DNA of 25,728 nt from VBAS01 sp044867875 (lineage in GTDB: Bacteria > Bacteroidota > Bacteroidia > Chitinophagales > Chitinophagaceae), in assembly GCA_044867875.1 (NCBI GenBank), contig JBIOVR010000077.1:1-25728 (forward strand), in the 5' to 3' direction. This document shows, in pieces, positions 7,076-14,204 of this stretch. Numbering within the stretch: the first letter of the stretch is position 1; each line of letters starts with the position of its first letter. Under the pieces are notes generated by a model. The model was given only the letters and a program-made list of their open reading frames with translations. It ran no database searches and was not told the DNA's origin. The position numbers were made by a program, and so were the translations under genes.

Positions 7076-8077
7076 TCAGAAATCATCTTTATCCAATCCT
7101 AACTTACCCAGGTCCATTCCAAAATGCAAACCTCTTTCATTCAACACTTGCTCAATTTCAGCAAGAGATTTTTGTCCGAAGTTGCGGAACTTCATGAGGT
7201 CTTCTTGTTCGTACTGAACTAATTCGCTTAATGAATTAATTTTTGCTGCTTTCAAACAGTTGAATGCCCGAACAGAAAGATCAAGATCTTCAAGAGGAGT
7301 TTTCAGGATCTTGCGGAGTTGCAATGTTTGCTCATCCACCAGGTCTTCTTTCTTCTCTTCTTTATTATCAAATGTGATGTTCTCATCCGTAATGATCATC
7401 AAATGCTGGATCAAAATACGTGAAGCTTGTTTTACTGCTTCTTCAGGATGGATCGTACCATCGGTAGCAACTTCCATGATCAATTTCTCATAGTCAGTAC
7501 GTTGCTCCACACGGGTATTTTCAATTGTATATTTTACATTCTTTATAGGAGTGTAAATAGAATCAATAGGAATATAACCCAGGATCGCATCTTTTGGTTT
7601 GTTATCTTCTGCAGGTACATAACCACGACCTTTACCAATAGTCAATTCGATATCCAATTTAGCAGAAGAATCCAATGTGCAGATCAACAATTCAGGATTC
7701 ATAATCTGGAAACTTTGTGTTCCTTCGCCGATCATTGCTGCAATAAATTCAGAACGATTCTTTATTGACAACATAACCCTTTCATTGCTTACTTCATGAT
7801 CAACCACTTTCTTAAACCGAACCTGCTTCAGGTTCAATAAAATTTCCACCACATCTTCAGCAATACCTTTAATAGTTGCGAATTCATGATCTACCCCATC
7901 GATCTTCACACCCACAATCGCATACCCTTCCAATGAACTTAATAATACACGGCGAAGAGCATTACCGATAGTAACGCCAAATCCCGGTTCCAAAGGACGA
8001 AACTCAAATTGAGCTTCAAAGTCGGTAGCCTTTTGTAAGATGATCTTATCAGGCTTCTGGAAATTTAGAATAGCCAT
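7076..8077 (-). CDS. rpoA: DNA-directed RNA polymerase subunit alpha
   Basis: 333 residues, normal length. The N-terminal domain (1 to about 235) carries the dimerisation and assembly motifs RPLEPGFGVTIGNALRRVLLSS (27-48) and VEILLNLKQVRFK; the C-terminal domain (about 255-333) has LDLSVRAFNCLKAAKINSLSELV followed by LMKFRNFGQKSLAEIEQVL, the helix-hairpin-helix pair that contacts promoter DNA and activators. The linker between them is acidic and lysine-rich (NKEEKKEDLVDEQ). It lies between rpsD (128 nt upstream) and rplQ (109 nt downstream). Start chosen at MAILNFQKPDKI, the usual Bacteroidota N-terminus. Confidence 0.98.
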   Translation of the reverse strand: MAILNFQKPDKIILQKATDFEAQFEFRPLEPGFGVTIGNALRRVLLSSLEGYAIVGVKIDGVDHEFATIKGIAEDVVEILLNLKQVRFKKVVDHEVSNERVMLSIKNRSEFIAAMIGEGTQSFQIMNPELLICTLDSSAKLDIELTIGKGRGYVPAEDNKPKDAILGYIPIDSIYTPIKNVKYTIENTRVEQRTDYEKLIMEVATDGTIHPEEAVKQASRILIQHLMIITDENITFDNKEEKKEDLVDEQTLQLRKILKTPLEDLDLSVRAFNCLKAAKINSLSELVQYEQEDLMKFRNFGQKSLAEIEQVLNERGLHFGMDLGKLGLDKDDF

Positions 8078-8143
8078 ATTTTAATTTTAGATTTTTGTTT
8101 TTAAATATTTATTAGCCCAACTCTATTACTACTATTTGTCACC

Positions 8144-8181
8144 TGTTGCGTCGCACTCTTGTACTTCCCATTCTTTACTCA
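8144..8181 (+). repeat. Intergenic repeat, TGTTGCGTCGCAC family, copy 2
   Basis: Begins TGTTGCGTCGCACTCTTG and matches 3623-3660 at 33 of 38 positions. It lies inside the alpha operon between rpsD and rpoA and will therefore be transcribed (as its complement) in the operon mRNA. Confidence 0.75.
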
Positions 8182-8204
8182 CCATTCACAACTCACCACT
8201 CACG
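8177..8204 (+). repeat. Four tandem 7-nt units abutting the rpsD stop codon
   Basis: ACTCACC, ATTCACA, ACTCACC, ACTCACG in direct tandem, ending one base before the rpsD stop codon at 8206. Similar heptamer tandems are known from other bacterial intergenic regions. It overlaps the end of the preceding repeat by five bases, so the two may be one composite element. Confidence 0.65.
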
Positions 8205-8205
8205 A

Positions 8206-8811
8206 TTACTTGCTGTACAACTCGACGATCAACTGCTCCTTAATATTTTCAGGTACGCTTTCTCTTTCAGGATAAGTAATAAATGTGCCTTGCAATTGAG
8301 TTTCATTCCAGTCGATCCAGCTGAACTTAGGATTCTTTCCTTTGATCGGGCTGGTAACTGAAGTTCTTGTCTTGCTGCTTTCTTTAATGCTGATAACATC
8401 TCCAGCTTTTAATTGGAAAGAAGGAACATTCACTACATCACCATTTACAGTAATATGTTTGTGGCTTACCAATTGTCTTGCTGCAGGACGTGAAGGAGCA
8501 ATACCCATACGATAGATAGTATTGTCCAATCTTGCTTCCAACAATTTGATCAGGTTTTCACCTGTCACACCTTTGCGGCGTGCTGCTTCTTCAAATGTTT
8601 TGCGGAATTGTTTCTCCAATACACCGTAAGTGTATTTAGCTTTTTGTTTTTCACGAAGCTGAAGAGCATATTCACCTAAGCTTTTACGCTTACGTTGTGC
8701 TCCATGCTGACCCGGAGGGTTGCTGTTTTTATTCAGCCATTTGCCATTGCCTAAGATAGGCTCACCAAAAATGCGGGAAATCTTGGTCTTTGGACCAGTG
8801 TAACGTGCCAT
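8206..8811 (-). CDS. rpsD: 30S ribosomal protein S4
   Basis: 201 residues, normal length. It starts MARYTGPKTKISRIFGEPI, with the S4 N-terminal domain to about 90 (GEYALQLREKQKAKYTYGVLEKQFR) and an S4 RNA-binding domain around 93-155 (LEARLDNTIYRMGIAPSRPAARQLVSHKHITVNGDVVNVPSF). It is a primary 16S rRNA binder that nucleates 30S assembly and, in E. coli, represses its own operon. The 219-nt gap upstream folds into two hairpins, which suggests a local autoregulatory leader here. The four-cysteine zinc motif of some S4 proteins is absent. A heptamer repeat follows the stop directly. Confidence 0.98.
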   Translation of the reverse strand: MARYTGPKTKISRIFGEPILGNGKWLNKNSNPPGQHGAQRKRKSLGEYALQLREKQKAKYTYGVLEKQFRKTFEEAARRKGVTGENLIKLLEARLDNTIYRMGIAPSRPAARQLVSHKHITVNGDVVNVPSFQLKAGDVISIKESSKTRTSVTSPIKGKNPKFSWIDWNETQLQGTFITYPERESVPENIKEQLIVELYSK

Positions 8812-8842
8812 AGTTTTTATTCATTTCGATTTTTTTTGAAAC

Positions 8843-9016
8843 GGTGCTACGATCGGTAAAAAATCGTAAAAAATTAATCGGGCACCCTTTTTTATAATGA
8901 ACTGCTCTGATCCTTTCAAAGCAATTATGACTTTCTATTTCTTCTTCGAATTATGAGTATAAAAGCAACAATAACTGCCAACATGATCAACGATCCACAT
9001 GTATAATAGTTATTGT
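8843..9016 (-). ncRNA. Candidate structured RNA leader upstream of rpsD
   Basis: The rpsK-rpsD gap is 219 nt, far longer than needed in a ribosomal operon. Next to rpsD there is a two-level hairpin: GGTGC (8843-8847) pairs with GCACC (8882-8886), and inside it TACGAT (8848-8853) pairs with ATCGTA (8863-8868). Next to rpsK there is a second one: ACAATAACT (8968-8976) pairs with AGTTATTGT (9008-9016), with ACATG and CATGT nested inside. S4 autoregulation is established in other phyla, and S4 leader candidates have been proposed for Bacteroidota. That this is one is an inference. Confidence 0.5.
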
Positions 9017-9030
9017 GCATATACGCACTA

Positions 9031-9447
9031 TTAAACTCTTCTCTTCTTAGGCGGACGGCAACCATTGTGTGGAAGCGGTGTCACGTCTTTGATCATCACA
9101 ACTTCAATCCCACTTTGTGCAATTGCACGGATAGAACTTTCACGTCCTGCACCCGGACCTTTTACATATACATCCACTCTTTTCAAACCAGCGTCAAGTG
9201 CAGTTTTTGCAGCATCACCGGCAGCTAATTGTGCAGCATAAGGAGTGTTCTTTTTTGAACCCTTAAATCCCATTTTGCCGGCACTGCTCCAGGAAATTAC
9301 CTGGCCGTTCTTGTTTGTTAAGCTAATGATGATATTGTTGAAACTTGCAGTAATGTGTGCATCTCCGTACGAATCAACTTTTACAATTCTCTTTTTTGCG
9401 GCAGCTTTTGCACTTAGTGGCTGCTGCGTTTCTTTTGCTTTTGACAT
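9031..9447 (-). CDS. rpsK: 30S ribosomal protein S11
   Basis: 138 residues. After a lysine/alanine-rich N-terminal extension (about 1-20) come the uS11 landmarks: GDAHITASFNNIIISLTNKNGQVISWSSAGKMGFKGSKK, then AAQLAAGDAAKTALDAGLKRVDVYVKGPGAGRESSIRA and, at the C-terminus, DVTPLPHNGCRPPKKRRV. The protein lies in the 30S platform next to S7, S18 and the mRNA exit path. Second-to-third position in the alpha operon, 174 nt after rpsM across a gap containing a dispersed repeat. Confidence 0.98.
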   Translation of the reverse strand: MSKAKETQQPLSAKAAAKKRIVKVDSYGDAHITASFNNIIISLTNKNGQVISWSSAGKMGFKGSKKNTPYAAQLAAGDAAKTALDAGLKRVDVYVKGPGAGRESSIRAIAQSGIEVVMIKDVTPLPHNGCRPPKKRRV

Positions 9448-9564
9448 AATTGTTGTTCTGAGGTAATCTTTTGTTTTTTAATCTTCACCTTATTTCTAAG
9501 ATGTGAATCAATCCTACAGCTGACTTACGAAGCGATCTGGTATTGATTCAATTTTATGTAAGTC

Positions 9565-9621
9565 TCCTTCACTTCGTTCAGAATGACAAGAGACTTGTCA
9601 TTCCGAGCCGAAGGCGAGGAA
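9565..9621. repeat. Palindromic dispersed repeat (GAATGACA type) abutting the rpsM stop
   Basis: An imperfect palindrome: TCCTTC.CTTCG..C.GAATGACAAG on the left and TTGTCATTC.G..CGAAG.CGAGGA on the right, around AGAC. It ends at 9621, with the rpsM stop codon at 9622-9624. Sequences of the GTCATTCCGAGCCGAAGG type are widespread intergenic repeats in Bacteroidota and other phyla. Confidence 0.8.
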
Positions 9622-10002
9622 TTATTTTTTAGGTGCCTTCTTTTTACCGGCAACTGTTTTACGCTTACCTTTTCTTGTACGGCTATTTGTTCTTGTACGC
9701 TGACCACGAACCGGCAATCCTTTACGATGACGCAAACCACGGTAGCAGGCGATATCAAGCAAACGCTTAATGCTCATCTGTACTTCACTGCGCAGTGCAC
9801 CTTCCACTTTCAATTCTTCAGTGATCGTATTACGAATTGCATTCAATTCTTCATCATTCCAATCGCTCACTTTCTTATTACGATCAATACTATTCTTATC
9901 CAGAATAAATTTCGCAGTAGAGGGACCAATACCATATATATAGGTAAGTCCTATTTCTCCTCTTTTATTTTTTGGTAAATCAACACCGGCAATACGAGCC
10001 AT
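9622..10002 (-). CDS. rpsM: 30S ribosomal protein S13
   Basis: 126 residues, normal length. N-terminus MARIAGVDLPKNKRGEIGLTYIYGIG with the helix-two-turn-helix following, and the conserved C-terminal basic stretch GLRHRKGLPVRGQRTRTNSRTRKGKRKTVAGKKKAPKK. It sits in the 30S head and contacts the P-site tRNA and the 50S. It is 34 nt after rpmJ. The downstream end carries a palindromic repeat flush against the stop codon. Confidence 0.98.
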   Translation of the reverse strand: MARIAGVDLPKNKRGEIGLTYIYGIGPSTAKFILDKNSIDRNKKVSDWNDEELNAIRNTITEELKVEGALRSEVQMSIKRLLDIACYRGLRHRKGLPVRGQRTRTNSRTRKGKRKTVAGKKKAPKK

Positions 10003-10036
10003 ATTCTATTTTAAATTTTGAATTTTGAATTAAAAA

Positions 10037-10153
10037 TTATCCTTGTCTTTGTTTGAAGCGAGGATTCTTTTTGTTGATAACATACAGCTTGCCTTTGCGA
10101 CGAACGATCTTGCAATCTGCACTGCGTTTCTTAATTGATGCTCTTACTTTCAT
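10037..10153 (-). CDS. rpmJ: 50S ribosomal protein L36
   Basis: 38 residues, read directly from the minus strand: it begins MKVRASIKKRSADCKIVRRK and ends PRFKQRQG. It has only one of the cysteines of zinc-binding L36 proteins (Cys14), so this is the zinc-free (C-minus) form seen in many Bacteroidota. It lies 23 nt after infA and 34 nt before rpsM, the standard order. Confidence 0.96.
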   Translation of the reverse strand: MKVRASIKKRSADCKIVRRKGKLYVINKKNPRFKQRQG

Positions 10154-10176
10154 TTTATTTCGCTTTAGCTATTTTC

Positions 10177-10395
10177 TTATTTGTATCTAAAAATTATTCT
10201 TCCCCTTGTCAAATCATATGGACTCATTTCTACTCCTACTTTATCTCCCGGTAATATGCGTATATAGTTCATTCTCATTTTACCAGAGATCGTTGCCAGT
10301 ATTTCATGCCCATTTTCCAGCTTTACCTTGAACATAGCATTTGATAGTGCCTCGATAATGGTACCGTCTTGCTTGATCAGGGCTTGTTTTGACAT
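10177..10395 (-). CDS. infA: Translation initiation factor IF-1
   Basis: 72 residues, the standard length, an S1-like OB fold: KQDGTIIEALSNAMFKVKLENGHEILATISGKMRMNYIRILPGDKVGVEMSPYDLTRGRIIFRYK. It binds the 30S A site during initiation. It is the first gene of the seven-gene ribosomal unit here; instead of map or secY, a terminator and a small unknown gene lie upstream. A perfect TATCTTTG promoter element begins 17 nt before its ATG. Confidence 0.98.
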   Translation of the reverse strand: MSKQALIKQDGTIIEALSNAMFKVKLENGHEILATISGKMRMNYIRILPGDKVGVEMSPYDLTRGRIIFRYK

Positions 10396-10411
10396 AGTTT
10401 TTTTGGGAGCG

Positions 10412-10419
10412 CAAAGATA
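10412..10419 (-). promoter_or_regulatory. Promoter -7 element for infA and the alpha operon
   Basis: Minus-strand TATCTTTG, an exact TAnnTTTG match followed by GC, 17 nt upstream of the infA start codon. T-rich sequence about 19-25 nt upstream, overlapping the preceding terminator's T-tract, could serve as the -33 region. Confidence 0.7.
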
Positions 10420-10438
10420 AGAGTATCAATCTTAAAAA

Positions 10439-10466
10439 TAAAAAAACCAGGATTTTTTTTCCCGGC
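10439..10466 (-). terminator. Terminator between the 132-residue gene and infA
   Basis: Minus strand: GCCGGGA (10466-10460) pairs with TCCTGGT (10452-10446), with two G-T pairs, around an A-rich loop, followed by seven T (10445-10439). It ends the upstream gene and isolates infA. Confidence 0.7.
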
Positions 10467-10515
10467 TTCTTTAAAAGCAAATTATAGTAGACTGAAACGC
10501 CTTGAAATCAGGCTC

Positions 10516-10914
10516 TCATGGCCGTTCTAAAGGCACTTTGGTCATTTGGGAATGGAGATTCTGAAGTTCATGGACAGCAATTGGTACATGAAAATGGCGG
10601 TTATCTTCCCGATACCACATGTCCAATTTGGAAAAATCGCCGGATGTTGGGGTAACCAGCCTAAAGACCCCTTTTTTATACTTTATGGCGTTCCCATCCA
10701 ATGGTTCCTTCTCAAAACCGAATTTCATCAATTGAGATTCATCGAGGGCTACAGGAAAAATGTCTTGCTGGGCATACCAGAATTCCTGGATACCATTATC
10801 TATAAGCGCCATGTGTTCTTCGCCATTAGTTTGCACAACAGTTCCTTCACGCATCAAGCCCTCATCATTTACCATTACAATATCGCCACGCTGTAATTGA
10901 CCAAGTTTTACCAT
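10516..10914 (-). CDS. Hypothetical small protein, 132 residues
   Basis: I do not recognise this family. The start MVKLGQLQRGDIVMV is preferred over an upstream ATG at 10977 because it sits 20 nt after a promoter-like TATATTCG and the extra 21 residues look non-coding. The first ~55 residues read like a small beta-barrel (GDIVMVNDEG.MREGTVVQ...EEHMALIDNGIQEFWYAQQDIFPVAL), and the rest is charged and aromatic, with HFHVPIAVHELQNLHS near the end. No signal peptide or membrane segment, so probably cytosolic. The pattern of short strands with 'GTVV...' and 'IDNGIQEFW' is compatible with an SH3/Tudor-like fold, but that is only a guess. It sits immediately upstream of the alpha operon on the same strand, separated by a terminator. 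Confidence 0.75.
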   Translation of the reverse strand: MVKLGQLQRGDIVMVNDEGLMREGTVVQTNGEEHMALIDNGIQEFWYAQQDIFPVALDESQLMKFGFEKEPLDGNAIKYKKGVFRLVTPTSGDFSKLDMWYREDNRHFHVPIAVHELQNLHSQMTKVPLERP

Positions 10915-10933
10915 ATTGTAAGATTTTAGTATC

Positions 10934-10941
10934 CGAATATA
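10934..10941 (-). promoter_or_regulatory. Possible promoter -7 element for the 132-residue gene
   Basis: Minus-strand TATATTCG, 7 of 8 with TAnnTTTG, 19 nt upstream of the preferred ATG at 10914. It would lie inside the longer alternative frame, which is one reason to prefer the shorter start. Confidence 0.35.
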
Positions 10942-11194
10942 AAAAAGTTTGGGTACCCGGGAAAGGATTTTTCTCAACTTCTTTTGTGGTAGCTGATAAT
11001 TGCCTATCCATTAAACACCACCGCAAAGCCACCTATAGCCATTAATTGATATTTAATATCGGCAAGGCTGCTGCTTTTTAATAACCATTCGCATTGTTTG
11101 TCTCTTTTTTAGTTGGGTTGAAAATTCTTTGCAGCATTTAAATTACCTTCATTGTCTAAGAACAACATTAATCGTAAACCTTAATTAAAATCGT

Positions 11195-11830
11195 ATGAAA
11201 CTAAAGACCTTCCTGGTTATCCTATTCGTATCGGTATTATGCTCCTGCCGAAAAGAACCTAATACAGAAGATCTCAAACTTGAACAGGTTGTCGCTACCG
11301 ACCGGGACCTGGCAGCTAATTTTAGTAACTACGCCACTTTCTTTATTTCTGACACAGTAAGTATTGTTGCATCTGCTTCCACTGACAGCATCTTAACCGG
11401 TCCTATGGCTAAGCAAATGGTCGATGCAGTTAAAGCCAATATGACCACCAGGGGTTATACATTTAAACCCCGGGCTCAAGGACTTCCAGATCTTGGGTTC
11501 AGGCTTACCGTTATTAAAGACATTACCCGCACAGCAGTTTGCGGCGGATGGTGGGATGGCTGGTATGGATATTATCCTCCCTGGTATTGGGGCTGCTATT
11601 ATTGTGGTGGATATTATTATCCATGGTGCACAACTTACACCTACACGATCGGAACCTCAACCCTTTATCTTTTTGATATAAAAAACCAGGGCACCAATCA
11701 TAACGTAAGAGCTCTTTGGGGTGCGACTATGTTTGGAGTATTCAGTACTACAAACAATCAAACAAATGCCGATCTCACAACAACAGCGATCAACCAGGCT
11801 TTCGCTCAATCCACTTACCTCACCAAGTAA
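11195..11830 (+). CDS. DUF4136-like lipoprotein with a Trp/Tyr/Gly/Cys-rich insert
   Basis: 211 residues. A hydrophobic signal ends in a lipobox-like LCSC, so Cys18 would be lipidated and the protein anchored to a membrane facing the periplasm or cell surface. DUF4136-like features are DLAANFSNYATFFISDTV (~38-55), MAKQMVDAVKANMTTRGYTF (~71-90) and an alpha/beta core ending DLTTTAINQAFAQ. Residues ~116-150 are an insert very rich in Trp, Tyr, Gly and Pro with four cysteines (116, 134, 137, 145). Function is unknown for the family. The beta-barrel gene starts 11 nt after the stop, so the two are probably one operon. The start is the only ATG giving a signal peptide. Family assignment is moderately sure. 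Confidence 0.75.
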   Translation: MKLKTFLVILFVSVLCSCRKEPNTEDLKLEQVVATDRDLAANFSNYATFFISDTVSIVASASTDSILTGPMAKQMVDAVKANMTTRGYTFKPRAQGLPDLGFRLTVIKDITRTAVCGGWWDGWYGYYPPWYWGCYYCGGYYYPWCTTYTYTIGTSTLYLFDIKNQGTNHNVRALWGATMFGVFSTTNNQTNADLTTTAINQAFAQSTYLTK

Positions 11831-11841
11831 AATCTTACAAC

Positions 11842-12459
11842 ATGAAAAAATTAATCATACTAATATTTATTTGTACTGCTTGCATTGGTTCAATCAATGC
11901 ACAAACAAATTGGCATCTTGATAATTTTGCGACACTTAACTGGCAAATCGCCACTCCACTAAGTACTAATTATCTTAAAGAGACATCGTTGGCCGGTGGA
12001 AATCTTGAGTATCGCAGATTTCTTAAACCCAATATGAGTGTAGGTATTGGATTCAGTTGGAATTCATTTGAACAATATGTACCACCAAAAGTTTATGACA
12101 AGCCTGATGGCTCCAGGCAGATTTATACAGATTTCGTTCACCAGGTATATACATTGCCAATGTACCTAAATGCTCATTATTACTTTAATGGCGGTGATAA
12201 AATAAAGCCCTATGCCGGTATTGGTCTTGGTGCACAATACAGTGAGCAAAGCGCATATTATAACATCTTTGTCAGCGAAGAAGATAACTGGGGTTTTGTA
12301 GCACGGCCTGAGGCAGGCTTGTTATATAGATTTAGTAATTACTTCGGCCTCCACGCCAATGTTGGTTTCAATTATGCCACAAACAAGAACGAAGCTTTAA
12401 AAATTGACGAGCTGAAACATGTTTATTATAATATCGGCATATTCTGGAATGGAGATTGA
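11842..12459 (+). CDS. Small outer-membrane beta-barrel protein
   Basis: 205 residues. A signal peptide (MKKLIILIFICTACIGSINA, cleaved before QTNWH) is followed by alternating hydrophobic/polar strands with aromatic ends: LEYRRFLKPNMSVGIGFSWNSFEQY, PMYLNAHYYF, IKPYAGIGLGAQYSEQS, ARPEAGLLYRFSNYFGLHANVGFNYA. 'KPYAGIGLG' and 'RPEAGLLY' are typical of the OmpA/OmpW-like 8-strand barrel superfamily. The frame is open further upstream to 11716, but that stretch overlaps the preceding gene and lacks a signal peptide, so the start at 11842 is preferred. It probably works with the lipoprotein encoded 11 nt upstream. A terminator follows at 12483. Confidence 0.8.
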   Translation: MKKLIILIFICTACIGSINAQTNWHLDNFATLNWQIATPLSTNYLKETSLAGGNLEYRRFLKPNMSVGIGFSWNSFEQYVPPKVYDKPDGSRQIYTDFVHQVYTLPMYLNAHYYFNGGDKIKPYAGIGLGAQYSEQSAYYNIFVSEEDNWGFVARPEAGLLYRFSNYFGLHANVGFNYATNKNEALKIDELKHVYYNIGIFWNGD

Positions 12460-12482
12460 TTAGATATTTAATATTTGATTTT

Positions 12483-12510
12483 AAATGGCCATCTGTTCAG
12501 ATGGCCATTT
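12483..12510 (+). terminator. Terminator after the lipoprotein/barrel pair
   Basis: A perfect 12-bp stem, AAATGGCCATCT and AGATGGCCATTT, around loop GTTC, followed by GTTTT. It lies 23 nt after the barrel gene's stop. The A/T symmetry could let it act on both strands. Confidence 0.85.
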
Positions 12511-12558
12511 GTTTTATAATAGAAGAAATTGCAATAAACGAATGAATAGAAATTGAGA

Positions 12559-12566
12559 TACATTTG
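12559..12566 (+). promoter_or_regulatory. Promoter -7 element for the esterase gene
   Basis: TACATTTG, an exact TAnnTTTG match, 39 nt upstream of the ATG at 12606. No well-spaced -33 TTG. Confidence 0.45.
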
Positions 12567-12605
12567 ACTAGAAGATCTTTTTATTCTAACATTTAATGAT
12601 ACGAT

Positions 12606-14117
12606 ATGAAAAATAATATTCTATTCATCCTGTTCATAATTATCTCATTGGGCAGTCGTGCACAAACAGATAATAAAATTGTAATTGGAAAAGTTGACAG
12701 CGTGTATTCAACTATTCTTAAAGAACCAAGAAAGGTTTGGGTATATCTTCCAAATATGAAAGCAGGAATGCAAAATCCCGGGCAACGTTATCCTGTTGTT
12801 TACCTGCTCGACGGTGACGGCCATTTTGAATCAGTAGTGGGAATGATACAGCAATTAAGCCAGGTAAATGGCAATACGATCGTTCCGGAAATGATCATTG
12901 TCGGTATTCCAAACACGGACAGAACAAGGGATCTGACACCAACACATATCACAAGCGATCCGCCTATGATGGATAGTAATTTTTCAAAAAGTACAGGTGG
13001 CGGTGAAAATTTTACAGCTTTCATGGAAAAAGAATTGATGCCGCATATTGATTCACTATATCCTACACAGCCTTTTAGAGTATTGATAGGTCACTCATTT
13101 GGCGGACTGATAGTAATGAATACGATTACCAATCATACCAAACTATTTAATGCCTATATAGCCATTGACCCAAGTATGTGGTATGATAAAGAGCAGTTTT
13201 TAAAAGCCACACAAAAGAAACTCACATCACAAAAATATAATGGTACAAGTTTGTATGTAGGTATTGCTAATACAATGTCCGAAGGAATGACATTAGAGAA
13301 ACTAAAAAAGGATACTACTGTAGATACAAGGCATATACGTTCAATTTTTGCAATGGATAAATTTATAAAAGCCAATTCTCAAAATGGGTTGAAGTATGCG
13401 AGCAAGTATTATGGAGATGATGATCATGGTTCAGTACCGCTGATCAGTGAATATGATGGACTGCGTTTTATTTTTAGCTGGTATCGTTTTACGTTTACCC
13501 GTGCAGATTTTATGGAGCCGGGTACTGAAATAATTACGAGGATGAAAAAACATTACCAAACAGTCTCAAAAGAATTCGGCTTTAAGGTTTCTCCCCCGGA
13601 AATGCAGATAAACGGTTTGGGATATAATGCACTTTCACTTAAACAGTATCCAAAAGCGGCGGCTTTATTTGAAATGAATATTGAAAACTATCCTCAAAGT
13701 GGCAATGTGTACGATTCGTATGCAGATGTTTTGATTGTTCAAAAAGATACTGTGAAAGCAATAGCCAATTATAAAAAAGCGTATGCGATAACTAAGAGTG
13801 AAGAAACCAAACACAAACTTGACCAGTTGGAAGGCAAAGCAACATTCACACTTACTGCAAAAGAATTGGAAAAATATGTTGGGGCTTTTGAATTTGAAAC
13901 TATTTCTCTTACTGCCACGACTATGATAAAAGACAATGCTCTTTGGGTATCTGCACCCGGCCAGGGCGATTTCGAACTGGTGCCTTTGTCAACTGATGCT
14001 TTTACCATAAAAGGAATGTCGGGCTATAAGATCCAATTTGAAATGGATGGGAACAAACCCATTGGTCTTACTTCAACACAACCAAATGGAACATATAAGG
14101 CACATGTGAAAAAGTAA
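12606..14117 (+). CDS. Exported alpha/beta-hydrolase esterase with a C-terminal TPR and tail domain
   Basis: 503 residues. A signal peptide (to about residue 19, SRA|QT) sends it to the periplasm or outside. Residues ~20-295 are an esterase-D/Fes/IroE-like hydrolase: VWVYLPN, YPVVYLLDGDGHF, ELMPHIDSLYP and nucleophile motif GHSFGG with Ser164; the catalytic His is probably His274 in DDDHGSVPL. Residues ~340-405 form two TPR-like helical pairs (LGYNALSLKQYPKAAALFEMNIENYPQSGNVYDSYADVLI). About 415-503 form a beta-rich tail like those on penicillin-binding/esterase proteins (GAFEF..., LVPLSTDAF..., IQFEMDG). Substrate unknown; siderophore esterases share this hydrolase type, and a PepSY membrane protein lies next to it, which gives a weak hint at iron (inference). 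Its 5' region carries TACATTTG. Confidence 0.82.
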   Translation: MKNNILFILFIIISLGSRAQTDNKIVIGKVDSVYSTILKEPRKVWVYLPNMKAGMQNPGQRYPVVYLLDGDGHFESVVGMIQQLSQVNGNTIVPEMIIVGIPNTDRTRDLTPTHITSDPPMMDSNFSKSTGGGENFTAFMEKELMPHIDSLYPTQPFRVLIGHSFGGLIVMNTITNHTKLFNAYIAIDPSMWYDKEQFLKATQKKLTSQKYNGTSLYVGIANTMSEGMTLEKLKKDTTVDTRHIRSIFAMDKFIKANSQNGLKYASKYYGDDDHGSVPLISEYDGLRFIFSWYRFTFTRADFMEPGTEIITRMKKHYQTVSKEFGFKVSPPEMQINGLGYNALSLKQYPKAAALFEMNIENYPQSGNVYDSYADVLIVQKDTVKAIANYKKAYAITKSEETKHKLDQLEGKATFTLTAKELEKYVGAFEFETISLTATTMIKDNALWVSAPGQGDFELVPLSTDAFTIKGMSGYKIQFEMDGNKPIGLTSTQPNGTYKAHVKK

Positions 14118-14204
14118 ATGTCAAAATGAGATGATATATGACGTGTACTCTAAATTTCTTTTTCTTTCATTGAAATTGCATTTTTATTTTTCATCAGGCA
14201 GTAA

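Noticed and set aside
9525..9758. Reading frames inside the rpsM/rpsK region other than the ribosomal genes
   Set aside because: They overlap the repeat and the ribosomal genes in other frames; shadows.
10516..10977. Longer start of the 132-residue protein
   Set aside because: The upstream extension contains the promoter-like TATATTCG and has low coding character.
11716..12459. Longer start for the small beta-barrel gene
   Set aside because: The extra 42 residues overlap the lipoprotein gene and would hide the clear signal peptide beginning at 11842.
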